Source: Betaproteobacteria bacterium (lineage in GTDB: Bacteria; Pseudomonadota; Gammaproteobacteria; Burkholderiales; SG8-41). From it: a DNA stretch of 62,659 nucleotides. Location: NCBI GenBank assembly GCA_023266235.1, contig JAHFRL010000012.1:1-62659 (forward strand), in the 5' to 3' direction. Below the pieces are notes generated by a model. It was not told the origin of the DNA. It did not search any database and saw only the letters and a list, made by a program, of their open reading frames with translations. The position numbers and the translations under genes are program-made. This document shows, one piece after another, positions 1-7,200 of the stretch. Every line of letters begins with the position of its first letter. Position 1 is the stretch's first letter.

Positions 1-88
1 CAACCGCCTCGAGATACGACTTCCGCGTCCGCTCCGCCAGCCCCCGCAGCGCCATGTCCGCTTCCATTTGCCTGCGCAATTTGCTCAT
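1..88 (-). CDS. Tyrosine recombinase/integrase, N-terminal fragment cut by the window edge
   Basis: Only the first 29 codons lie inside the window. The reading starts at an ATG (88-86) preceded by GAGGAGA at good spacing. The visible peptide contains ALRGLAERTRKSYLEAV, which resembles the SAM-like N-terminal core-binding domain of phage/integron-type tyrosine recombinases (the part before the catalytic R-H-R-Y domain). The catalytic domain would lie to the left and cannot be checked. It could be an integron-type integrase or the integrase-like partner of an IS91-type element. Confidence 0.6.
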   Translation of the reverse strand, partial: MSKLRRQMEADMALRGLAERTRKSYLEAV

Positions 89-212
89 GTGTGTCTCCTC
101 GTGGTCGACGCGGGAACATTGGCGGCTCAGCAAGAACCGTGGGTCGTAAGATCGCGAGATCGCAAGTGGGGAAAAACTTCCCTCTCCCGCGCTCCCGATC
201 TCACGAACGTTC

Positions 213-1172
213 TTACTGCGCGCTGATCTTCGCTTCCTTCACCACGCGCGCGAACTTCGCGATTTCCGATTTCAGGTAGTCCGCAAATTGCTCGGGCGTG
301 CCGCCGATGATGACGGCGCCGACCGAGGCGCTTTTTTCCTGGATCTCGGGCGACTTCAGGATCGCGGACATCTCGCTGTTGAGCTTGGCGATGATTTCCT
401 TCGGGGTGCCGGCGGGCGCGGCGACCGCCGACCACGACGAGTTGTCGTAGCCTTTGACTCCCGCCTCATCGATGGTCGGCAGCTCGGCGAGCGCCGGCAT
501 GCGCTTGATGCTGGTCACCGCAAGCGCGCGTACCTGGCCCGATTTGATGAACGGCACGGTCGAGATCGCGTTATTGAACAGCACCTGGATCTGGCCCGCG
601 ATCAGATCGATCAGCGACGGCGCCGAGCTCTTGTAGGGGATGTGCACCATTTCGGTTTTGGTCATCAGGCTGAACAGCGCGCCCGAGATGTGACCGAAGC
701 CGCCGACGCCGGACGAGCCGTAGTCGAGCTTGCCGGGCTTGGCCTTGGCGAGCGCGATCAGTTCCTTCACGCTTTTCACCGGCACCGACGGGTGCACCAC
801 CAGCACGCCGGGCGAAGTCGAGACCTGGATGATCGGCGCGAAATCCCTGGTCACGTCGTACGGCAGCTTGTAGAGGTGCGGGTTGACGGCCCAGGTGCCC
901 ACGGTCGCGATCACGATGGTGTAGCCGTCGGGCGGAGCCTTGGCGGTGAGTTCCATGCCGATGTTGCCGCCGGCGCCGCCGCGGTTGTCGATGATGAATT
1001 GCTGGCCGAGCCGCTGGCCGAGTTTCTCGCCGAGCATGCGGCCCTGGATATCGGTCGGCCCGCCGGCGACGAACGGCACCACGAACCGTACCGGCTTGGC
1101 TGGATACTGCTGCGCGTGCACACCGAAGGCAAGCATCGCGAGGGCAAGCGCACACGACAGGTTCTTGCTCAT
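213..1172 (-). CDS. Bug/TctC-family periplasmic solute-binding protein (orphan receptor 1)
   Basis: This is a 319-residue periplasmic binding protein of the Bug (Bordetella uptake gene)/TctC family, which captures carboxylated solutes for tripartite tricarboxylate transporters. The start at 1172 is chosen because AAGGAG precedes it; an upstream ATG at 1193 has no ribosome site. Residues 1-20 form a Sec signal ending in FGVHAQ. The mature part opens with QYPAKPVRFVVPFVAGG, and the family signatures NRGGAGGNIGMELTAKAPPDGYT and VHPSVPVKSVKEL follow in order. No TctA/TctB membrane genes adjoin it. It precedes neither permease nor regulator but follows a racemase-like and a dehydrogenase gene on the same strand, so it probably supplies their substrate. 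The ligand cannot be predicted. Confidence 0.93.
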   Translation of the reverse strand: MSKNLSCALALAMLAFGVHAQQYPAKPVRFVVPFVAGGPTDIQGRMLGEKLGQRLGQQFIIDNRGGAGGNIGMELTAKAPPDGYTIVIATVGTWAVNPHLYKLPYDVTRDFAPIIQVSTSPGVLVVHPSVPVKSVKELIALAKAKPGKLDYGSSGVGGFGHISGALFSLMTKTEMVHIPYKSSAPSLIDLIAGQIQVLFNNAISTVPFIKSGQVRALAVTSIKRMPALAELPTIDEAGVKGYDNSSWSAVAAPAGTPKEIIAKLNSEMSAILKSPEIQEKSASVGAVIIGGTPEQFADYLKSEIAKFARVVKEAKISAQ

Positions 1173-1200
1173 GGTTTTCTCCTTCGAATTCATTGTTGGC

Positions 1201-1860
1201 TTACGTTCCGATCAGCTGCTTGAGCCGCGCGACCGCCGAGTACGGGCTGGTGAACACGCTTCTGCCGCGGCGCGACGATATGCGCTCAGCCGCGCTCGCC
1301 ATCGAAAACTGGCACAGCAGCAGCGCATCGCAGTCGCCGAGTTCCTCGGCTGCCGCAGCGATCAGCGTGTCGTGCGTGGTGCTGTCTCCCGCGTGCAGCG
1401 CGGCAAGTGCCGCGGGCGCTGCCTTGGTGGTGATCGCGATCCGCGCCTTGCGCTCGGCGGCAAGTTGCTCGAGCTCGGCCTGCATCGAGGGCAGGCTGGG
1501 TTCGAAAGTCGCGAGCAGGGCGATGCGCGGACCTGTCGCGAGCGCTTCCTCCATCATCGCCTCGTTCGGTTTCAGCACCGGGATCGCGACCGCGGCGCGC
1601 GCCGCTTCGATGGCCGGCCCGAACGCCGAACACGTGAACAGGATTGCATCGGCGCCGCACGACTCGGCATATTTCGCGAGCACGCAGAAGCGCTCGATCA
1701 TGTCCTGTTCGAGCCCGCCGGCAGCGGCGAGGTCGGCGGAGAGCGAGTCGTCGAGCAGATTGGTGACTCTCGCCAGCGGCCACAGTCGTTTGAAGCTGTC
1801 GCAGATCGGCTCGATCGCGACCGGTGTCGCGTGGATCAACGCTATGCGGGGATTTTTCAT
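1201..1860 (-). CDS. Asp/Glu/hydantoin racemase-family protein
   Basis: The 219-residue product belongs to the cofactor-independent aspartate/glutamate racemase superfamily, which also holds hydantoin racemase and arylmalonate decarboxylase. It opens with MKNPRIALIHATPVAI. Two cysteine segments typical of the two-base active site are visible: ADAILFTCSAFGPAIEAA near the middle and DALLLCQFSMASAAER near the end. An in-frame ATG at 1908 would add 16 residues; neither start has a clear ribosome site, and 1860 fits the family better. It lies 28 bases upstream of the Bug receptor gene, probably in the same transcript. Reaction and substrate are unknown; racemase or decarboxylase are both possible. 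Confidence 0.8.
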   Translation of the reverse strand: MKNPRIALIHATPVAIEPICDSFKRLWPLARVTNLLDDSLSADLAAAGGLEQDMIERFCVLAKYAESCGADAILFTCSAFGPAIEAARAAVAIPVLKPNEAMMEEALATGPRIALLATFEPSLPSMQAELEQLAAERKARIAITTKAAPAALAALHAGDSTTHDTLIAAAAEELGDCDALLLCQFSMASAAERISSRRGRSVFTSPYSAVARLKQLIGT

Positions 1861-1926
1861 CGACGCTATTGGGAGCACGTTTGAAAACGAGAGATGTTCA
1901 ATCGCCATTATTCCGCAGTGGTAGCG

Positions 1927-1972
1927 CAGGCAACCTCGCCTGCTCCGACCGCAATGCAGGCGAGGTTGCCTG
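1927..1972. repeat. Perfect 17-bp inverted repeat (stem-loop) between two minus-strand genes
   Basis: The arm CAGGCAACCTCGCCTGC (1927-1943) is followed by a 12-base loop and its exact reverse complement (1956-1972). Flanking bases (GGTAGCG and GAGCCACC) extend the symmetry imperfectly. It sits after the stop of the dehydrogenase gene and before the racemase-like gene. No T-run follows on either strand, so it is not a textbook intrinsic terminator. A REP/MITE-like element or an mRNA-stabilising hairpin are the alternatives. Confidence 0.85.
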
Positions 1973-1998
1973 AGCCACCTTTATTTTGAGACGAGTTC

Positions 1999-3081
1999 TT
2001 ATGCGGCGACTTTGTTCGCGCTTTTCTCGAGCTGACCGATGACCGCCGCGCCAAACGCCCGCGTGCCGAGGCTACCGCCGACGTCGGCGGTGCGCGTGTC
2101 GGGATCGGCAAGGCGCGCATCAACTGCGGCTTCGATTGCTCTTGCCGCCGCCACGAGGTCGTTGCGCTGGCGCCGCGTGCCGAGCCATTCGAGCAGCATC
2201 GCCGCAGAAAGAATCAGCGAAGTCGGATTGGCCCTGTCCCGGCCCGCGATGTCGGGTGCCGAGCCGTGCGCGGCATTGGCCGCGGCGTGCTGGTCGCCTG
2301 CGTTGAGCGCTGCCGCAAGCCCAAGGCCGCCGGCCATTGCCGATGCCGCGTTGGACAGAATGTCGCCGAACATGTTGGTGATCAGGATTACGTCATGGCG
2401 TTCCGGCCGTGTGTAGAGGTCCGCCGCCATCGCGTCGACGTCCATTTCGCGCCAAGCGACTTGCGGGAACAGCGCAGCAACAGCTTCCGTCTCGCGTATG
2501 AATATGCCGTCGCTCAACTGCAGCACGTGGCGTTTGCCTACCGCGGTCACGTTTCTGCGGCGCCGCATCGCGTACTCGAACGCGACCTGCGCGATGCGCC
2601 GCGACGCCTTGGCGGTGATCTTGCGCACCGACAGCGCGCAGTCCTCGGTCGGCATGAACTCGGCGCTGCCCATGAACATGTTGCGGTCGGAATAAAACCC
2701 CTCGGTGTTCTCGCGCACGACCAGGCAATCGAGGCCGGGCCGCGCATTGGGCAGGCTCGCGCGGCTGCGCGCCGGGCGCAGGTTGGCATAGAGGTCGAGG
2801 CGTTTGCGCAGCATCCCGGGAACGTTGATGCCGCCCGCTTCGCGCGGCGGATACTCGGTCATGCCGCAGGGGCCGAGAACGACGCCGTCGGCGGCGAGCG
2901 CCGCTTCGACCACCGCTTCCGGCAGCGTGGTGCCGGCGCGGCGGTGGCTCGCCATGCCGACTTCCCGCGTCTCGAAGCGCAAATCGAGCGAGAAAATTGC
3001 GTCGGCGCGCCGCAGCACGCTCATCGCGGCCGCGGTAATTTCGGGCCCGATGTCGTCGCCCGGCAGCACCAGCAGATTCAT
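1999..3081 (-). CDS. Isocitrate/isopropylmalate/tartrate dehydrogenase-family protein
   Basis: The 360-residue protein is an NAD(P)- and metal-dependent beta-decarboxylating dehydrogenase acting on 2-hydroxyacids such as isopropylmalate, isocitrate or tartrate. Start MNLLVLPGDDIGPE is the canonical family N-terminus; the frame stays open upstream without a ribosome site. The substrate arginine/tyrosine segment RENTEGFYSD, the catalytic lysine in TAVGKRHVLQ, the metal aspartates in VDAMAADLYTRPERHDVI and NMFGDILSN, and the cofactor loop HGSAPDIAGRDRANP are all present. RENTEG rather than RELTGG makes leuB-type LeuB less likely than a tartrate/malate- or homoisocitrate-type enzyme. Association with a Bug receptor suggests catabolism of a hydroxy-dicarboxylate. 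Confidence 0.88.
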   Translation of the reverse strand: MNLLVLPGDDIGPEITAAAMSVLRRADAIFSLDLRFETREVGMASHRRAGTTLPEAVVEAALAADGVVLGPCGMTEYPPREAGGINVPGMLRKRLDLYANLRPARSRASLPNARPGLDCLVVRENTEGFYSDRNMFMGSAEFMPTEDCALSVRKITAKASRRIAQVAFEYAMRRRRNVTAVGKRHVLQLSDGIFIRETEAVAALFPQVAWREMDVDAMAADLYTRPERHDVILITNMFGDILSNAASAMAGGLGLAAALNAGDQHAAANAAHGSAPDIAGRDRANPTSLILSAAMLLEWLGTRRQRNDLVAAARAIEAAVDARLADPDTRTADVGGSLGTRAFGAAVIGQLEKSANKVAA

Positions 3082-3233
3082 TGTGATGTCCGTGTCTACG
3101 TTGGAGTGTGCGAAACTAGCATCGGCGGCCGGATGGGTCAACCGCGCAATGCAGATCCATTGGCGGAAACGGGCGGAAGTGCGTGGCGGAACCGAAGCAT
3201 GGGCGTGACATCCGCACGCGCCGCTGGATTTCC

Positions 3234-3262
3234 TTGACATGCCGCGATGCGCGACTTAGGTT
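3234..3262 (+). promoter_or_regulatory. Candidate sigma-70 promoter for the 3.3-kb Bug receptor gene
   Basis: A consensus -35 TTGACA (3234-3239) is followed after exactly 17 bases by TAGGTT (3257-3262), a fair -10. The start codon of the receptor is 33 bases further on, behind a strong AGGGGGAGG ribosome site. It lies in the divergent interval opposite the dehydrogenase gene. Confidence 0.5.
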
Positions 3263-3294
3263 ACCAACCAAACCATTAGGACAAGGGGGAGGCC

Positions 3295-4260
3295 GTGAAC
3301 CGTGCATTGTGTTTGATCGCTGTTTCGCTGCTGGCGACGTGGTGCGCGCCGGCGCCCGCGCAGGGTTATCCGAACAAGACGATACGCATTCTCGTCGGCT
3401 ATGCTCCCGGCGGGGGCACCGACGTCATGGCGCGCGCCATCGCCGCCAAACTGACCGAGAGTCTCAAGCAGCAGGTCGTCGTCGACAACCGGCCCGGCGC
3501 CAACGGCAACATTGCCGCCAAGATGGCGTCCGATGCACCGGCCGACGGCTACACCATCCTCTTCATGTCGGTCGCGCATATCATGAGCAAACCCGTGTAC
3601 AAGAACCTCGGCTACGACATCGAGCGCGACCTGACGCCGATCACCGTCGTATCGAACGTGTCGAATGTGCTGGCCGCGCATCCGTCGCTGCCGGCGAAAA
3701 CGGTGAAGGACGTTATCGCGCTGGCCAGAGCCAGGCCGGGCGAGATCACTTATGCCACGGCAGGCGTCGGCAGCCCCGAGCATTTTGCCGGCGAGATGTT
3801 CAACAACATGGCCAAAACCAGGCTCCTGGCCATACCGTACAAAGGCGGCGGGCCGATCGCGATCGATCTGGTGGCGGGGCATGTCATGTCGAGCTTCAGT
3901 ACCATGCCGCCGATCATTCCGCATATCAGGAGCGGTCGCGTGCGCGGGATCGCGGTGACCATGGACAGGCGCGCAGCGGTCCTGCCCGACGTGCCGACTA
4001 TCGCCGAGTCCGGACTGCCGGGATACTCGATGAGCACGTGGTATGGGGCCGTGCTGCCGGTCAAGACGCCGCGCGAGATCGTCGTCAAGCTGAACCATGA
4101 GATGCTCAAGGCGCTGGCGCTGCCGGACGTGAAGGAGCGGCTCGCCGGCGTGGGCGCCGACATTGTCGGGAACACTCCCGAGGAAGCCAGCGCATTATTC
4201 AAGGCCGATTTGGAGAAGTTCACGCGGGTGGCGAAAGAAAGCAACATTCGCGCCGACTGA
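3295..4260 (+). CDS. Bug/TctC-family periplasmic solute-binding protein (orphan receptor 2)
   Basis: This 321-residue receptor starts at a GTG (3295) directly behind AGGGGGAGG. Residues 1-22 are a Sec signal ending CAPAPAQG. The mature N-terminus GYPNKTIRILVGYAPGGGTDVMARAIA, the NRPGANGNIAAKMASDAPADGYT block and the AHPSLPAKTVKDV block are all standard for the family. As usual for Bug proteins in such organisms, no membrane components are encoded nearby. It is followed by a Gfo/Idh/MocA oxidoreductase with only a short gap, so the two are probably co-transcribed. Confidence 0.93.
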   Translation: MNRALCLIAVSLLATWCAPAPAQGYPNKTIRILVGYAPGGGTDVMARAIAAKLTESLKQQVVVDNRPGANGNIAAKMASDAPADGYTILFMSVAHIMSKPVYKNLGYDIERDLTPITVVSNVSNVLAAHPSLPAKTVKDVIALARARPGEITYATAGVGSPEHFAGEMFNNMAKTRLLAIPYKGGGPIAIDLVAGHVMSSFSTMPPIIPHIRSGRVRGIAVTMDRRAAVLPDVPTIAESGLPGYSMSTWYGAVLPVKTPREIVVKLNHEMLKALALPDVKERLAGVGADIVGNTPEEASALFKADLEKFTRVAKESNIRAD

Positions 4261-4294
4261 ACCCGTCGTGTCGTCAAATGGCAATCAGCCGCAG

Positions 4295-5323
4295 ATGGCA
4301 GCATTCGAGCCGGTCCGCCCCGAGGGCGGCAAACTGCGCGTTGCCATCATCGGCGCCGGCGATATTTCCCAATACCATCTCGCGGCGTGGCGGAAGGTCG
4401 CGCGCGCCGAAGTCGTTGCCGTGTGCGACCGCGACGAAGCCCGTGCCCGCACACGCGCTGCGGCATTCACGATTTCCGGCGTCTATGCCGACGCCGCGGC
4501 AATGTTTGCCCGCGAGCGGCTCGATGCGGTGGACATCGCGACCTGGCGCGAGACCCATGTCGAGCTCACACGGCTCGCCGCGGCGCATGGCGTTCACGTG
4601 TTGTGTCAGAAGCCGCTGGCGCCCACGCTCGCGGAGGCTGCGGCGCTCGTCACCGACGTCGCGGGCCGCATCCGCCTGATGGTGCATGAGAACCGCCGCT
4701 TCGCGCCGCATTTCCGCATGCTTCGCCAATGGATCGAGGCAGGCCGCGTCGGGGCGGTGCGCCAATGCGTGCTGACGATGCATCGCGCGGGATTCCTCAA
4801 GGACGCCGCCGGCCGGCGGCCGGCGGTCGAGCGCGCGCCATACATGGCGCGCGAAAAGCGGCTGCTGATCGCCGAGACGCTGATTCATCAACTCGACGTG
4901 CTGCGGTTCCTGCTCGGACCGCTCGCGATGGTTGCCGCGCGCACGCTGAATACCGAGCCCGACATGCCGGGCGAGACGCTGGCGACATTGCTGCTCGAGA
5001 CGCCGGCCGGAGCGCCCGTCGTGGTCGCGGGCAGCTTCGTCGCACCCGGCTTCGGCACCGCGGTGTCCGACCGTCTCGAGATCATCGGTGCGCGGGCGAG
5101 CGTGATTCTCGATGACAGAGGTCTCGAGCTGCGCGGCGCATCCGGCGAGCGCGTTGCCGCGGATTACAAAGGGGCCTATCAGGTGTGCTTCGACGCCGCG
5201 ATTGCGCACTTCGTCGAGCGTTTGCGGTCCGGGCTGCCGTTCGAGACTGGCCCGGACGACAACCTGCAGACGCTCAAGCTCGTCGAAGATGCCTATGCGC
5301 TGGCCGCGGCGCGCAGGGATTGA
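4295..5323 (+). CDS. Gfo/Idh/MocA-family NAD(P)-dependent oxidoreductase
   Basis: The 342-residue protein has an N-terminal Rossmann fold (LRVAIIGAGDISQYHLAAW) and the family's conserved loop VLCQKPLAPTLAEA, where QKP replaces the usual EKP; the lysine that normally assists catalysis is kept. A helix around LLIAETLIHQLDVLRFLLG matches the conserved His-bearing substrate segment. These enzymes oxidise or reduce sugars, inositols and related polyols. The ATG at 4295 is the conservative start; a GTG at 4268, eight bases after the receptor's stop, is equally possible. No ribosome site decides between them. Confidence 0.88.
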   Translation: MAAFEPVRPEGGKLRVAIIGAGDISQYHLAAWRKVARAEVVAVCDRDEARARTRAAAFTISGVYADAAAMFARERLDAVDIATWRETHVELTRLAAAHGVHVLCQKPLAPTLAEAAALVTDVAGRIRLMVHENRRFAPHFRMLRQWIEAGRVGAVRQCVLTMHRAGFLKDAAGRRPAVERAPYMAREKRLLIAETLIHQLDVLRFLLGPLAMVAARTLNTEPDMPGETLATLLLETPAGAPVVVAGSFVAPGFGTAVSDRLEIIGARASVILDDRGLELRGASGERVAADYKGAYQVCFDAAIAHFVERLRSGLPFETGPDDNLQTLKLVEDAYALAAARRD

Positions 5324-5442
5324 CTGACCCGCGGAGCACCGGCGCTGCGGCTATTTCGCGCCGGCTGCGAGAGCGCCGGATATCCCGGTATGAATCGGCA
5401 TTTATCTGCGGTTTCACCCGATTTTCCCGATGTCCTCCGTGG

Positions 5443-6117
5443 CTAGGATTTTGTGGCTGAAGGCAGCTTGCGCAGGATCAGCTGCTGATTGAAAAAAGCG
5501 ATTTTTTCGAAACGGCGATCGCCGGCGAGAAACTCGCGAATAGCTTTGGTCGCCAGCGCATCGTGCGACGGCACGAAATCATCCAGTGCGAGCAGGCCGC
5601 CGTCATTGATGCGCGGCGCCAGCCAGCCGAGGCTTGCGGCCGTCGGGCGGTAATGATCGAGGTCGACGATCGCGAGCGAAAAGCGCAGGGCATGCGGCAC
5701 TTGCTCGAAACAGACCGGAACGTACCCCGCCCACACCCGGTAGAGGTCGGGTTGCACGCCGGCCGCGGTCATCAGTTGCACGAACTGCGCGGGCCCGCCG
5801 ATGTCGAATTTCCCTTTTGGATAGTGCGTGCCGTCTTCGGCGGCCGGCGCGTCCATGCCGACAAAGCTGTCGAATGCATGGGCAAGTTTTGCCTGCTGCG
5901 CCGCCAGCGCGGCAACCTTCCTGAAGGCGGCGCCGCGGAACACGCCGATCTCGGCGAAATCACCGGCGACGGCGCGCACCTGGTTCGCCATCCATTCGAT
6001 GTCGGCGTGGTGCCACGAGCCGTGGCGGCGCTCGACCTGGGGCAGGTCGAGCGGATTGTTGCTTGCGATCCTGCCCAGTAATTTGGATGCTTCCCGCGCG
6101 AGGAACTTGAGCAACAT
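5443..6117 (-). CDS. TylF/macrocin-type class I methyltransferase-like protein
   Basis: The 224-residue protein resembles TylF/MycF-type SAM-dependent O-methyltransferases. The SAM-binding motif I reads GDFAEIGVFRGAAFRKVA, followed by an acidic strand end at LAHAFDSFVGMD. The late motif AIVDLDHYRPTAASLGWL plus NDGGLLALDDF carries the metal-type Asp residues of the family. The start MLLKFLAREASK lies 13 bases after the stop of the ornithine-cyclodeaminase-like gene on the same strand, so they form an operon. The acceptor substrate is unknown. Confidence 0.75.
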   Translation of the reverse strand: MLLKFLAREASKLLGRIASNNPLDLPQVERRHGSWHHADIEWMANQVRAVAGDFAEIGVFRGAAFRKVAALAAQQAKLAHAFDSFVGMDAPAAEDGTHYPKGKFDIGGPAQFVQLMTAAGVQPDLYRVWAGYVPVCFEQVPHALRFSLAIVDLDHYRPTAASLGWLAPRINDGGLLALDDFVPSHDALATKAIREFLAGDRRFEKIAFFNQQLILRKLPSATKS

Positions 6118-6130
6118 CCGGCTGTGAGCC

Positions 6131-7093
6131 CTACTCGCCGATCGGCAGATCGACGCCGATATCCTGTTGGAGCGCGGTGTCGAGCACGTATTTGCCGGTG
6201 TAGAGATCCTGAATCGCCATGCCGTGCGATTCGTAGAGCGTGATCTCGTCGCGCGCGCCGCGCCCCGGCACACGCCCGATGATGATCTCACCGAGTTCCG
6301 GCAGCGCGTCCCAGTCGAGCAGGCCGTTCTCGATGAGCGGAAGCAGATCGCCGCATTCGTTGCGCGCGGTGCCGCGCGCGTCGACCACCACCCGCGCGCA
6401 GCGCTGCACCGCGGCCTCATCGAGTTCACGGCGGGTGAGCGCGTTGGAGCCGGCGGCGTTCACGTGCTGGCCGGGCTCGAGCCACGCGCCGGCGAGCACC
6501 GGCGTGGCGGCCTTGGTGATGACGTTGATGATATCCGCGCCACGCACCGCTTCGGCCCCGGCGATTACCGCGTGCATCGCCACGCCGAGCTTCCCGCTCA
6601 GCGCCGCGCAAAACCCGCGTGCCTTGTCGGTATTGCGGCTGTAGACCCTGACCTCGCGAATTTTGCGCACTTCGCACACCGCTTCGAGCTGCCCCACCGC
6701 CTGCTTGCCGGCGCCCAGCATGCCGACGACCGCGGCATCCTTGCGCGCCAGATAGCGGGTGGCAACGCCGCTCGCGGCGCCCGTGCGCACCATGCCGAGG
6801 TGGCCCGCTTCGATGATCGCGGCGAGCTTGCCGTTCTCGGCGTCGAACAGGTTCACGAAAAAGCGCGTGCCTTTGCCGGTCGCCGAATAATAGGCCTTGT
6901 AGCCGATCAGCTTCAACGCGGGTGCCGCGGCCTGCATTACATGCAGCGTGCCCGCCGCGGTGCGGGTGCGCACGCGCGGCACGTCGACGGCACGGCCTTC
7001 GGCGCGCTCGCGCAGCGCCTGCTCGACGAGCTCGACCGCTTTCGCCATCGTCAGGATCTGCTGGACTTCTTGTTCTTTGATGTACCGGATCAT
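6131..7093 (-). CDS. Ornithine cyclodeaminase/mu-crystallin family protein
   Basis: The 320-residue protein matches the NAD(P)-binding ornithine cyclodeaminase/mu-crystallin family, which includes ornithine cyclodeaminase, alanine and ketimine dehydrogenases. It has the N-terminal MAKAVELVEQALRERAEG helix, the substrate segment KLIGYKAYYSATGKGT, the Rossmann loop AAVVGMLGAGKQAVGQLEA and the conserved HVNAAGSNALTRRELDE. A ketimine reductase or amino-acid dehydrogenase is as likely as true cyclodeaminase activity. It is followed by the TylF-like gene and preceded by a hairpin-bearing repeat that separates it from the TPP-enzyme gene. Confidence 0.88.
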   Translation of the reverse strand: MIRYIKEQEVQQILTMAKAVELVEQALRERAEGRAVDVPRVRTRTAAGTLHVMQAAAPALKLIGYKAYYSATGKGTRFFVNLFDAENGKLAAIIEAGHLGMVRTGAASGVATRYLARKDAAVVGMLGAGKQAVGQLEAVCEVRKIREVRVYSRNTDKARGFCAALSGKLGVAMHAVIAGAEAVRGADIINVITKAATPVLAGAWLEPGQHVNAAGSNALTRRELDEAAVQRCARVVVDARGTARNECGDLLPLIENGLLDWDALPELGEIIIGRVPGRGARDEITLYESHGMAIQDLYTGKYVLDTALQQDIGVDLPIGE

Positions 7094-7098
7094 GGATA

Positions 7099-7200
7099 CG
7101 TGAATGAGTGAAGGGTGAAGGGGTAAAAATTCCCTCTTCCCCGTTACCGGGGGAGAGGGCTAGGGTGAGGGGGTTCACTCATTCACCCTTCACCTTTCAC
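7099..7200. repeat. Gene-end repeat, copy A (three-frame stops plus 12-bp hairpin)
   Basis: The element fills the space between two minus-strand genes. Its right part on the minus strand reads GTGAAGGGTGAATGAGTGA, with TGA in all three frames, and it supplies sequence around the stop of the TPP-enzyme gene. A 12-bp stem (7132-7143 with 7148-7159, loop TTAC) follows, then a mirrored GTGAATGAGTGAAGGGTGAA at the left end. Copies B and C of the same family lie near 38.9 and 39.6 kb. Confidence 0.8.
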
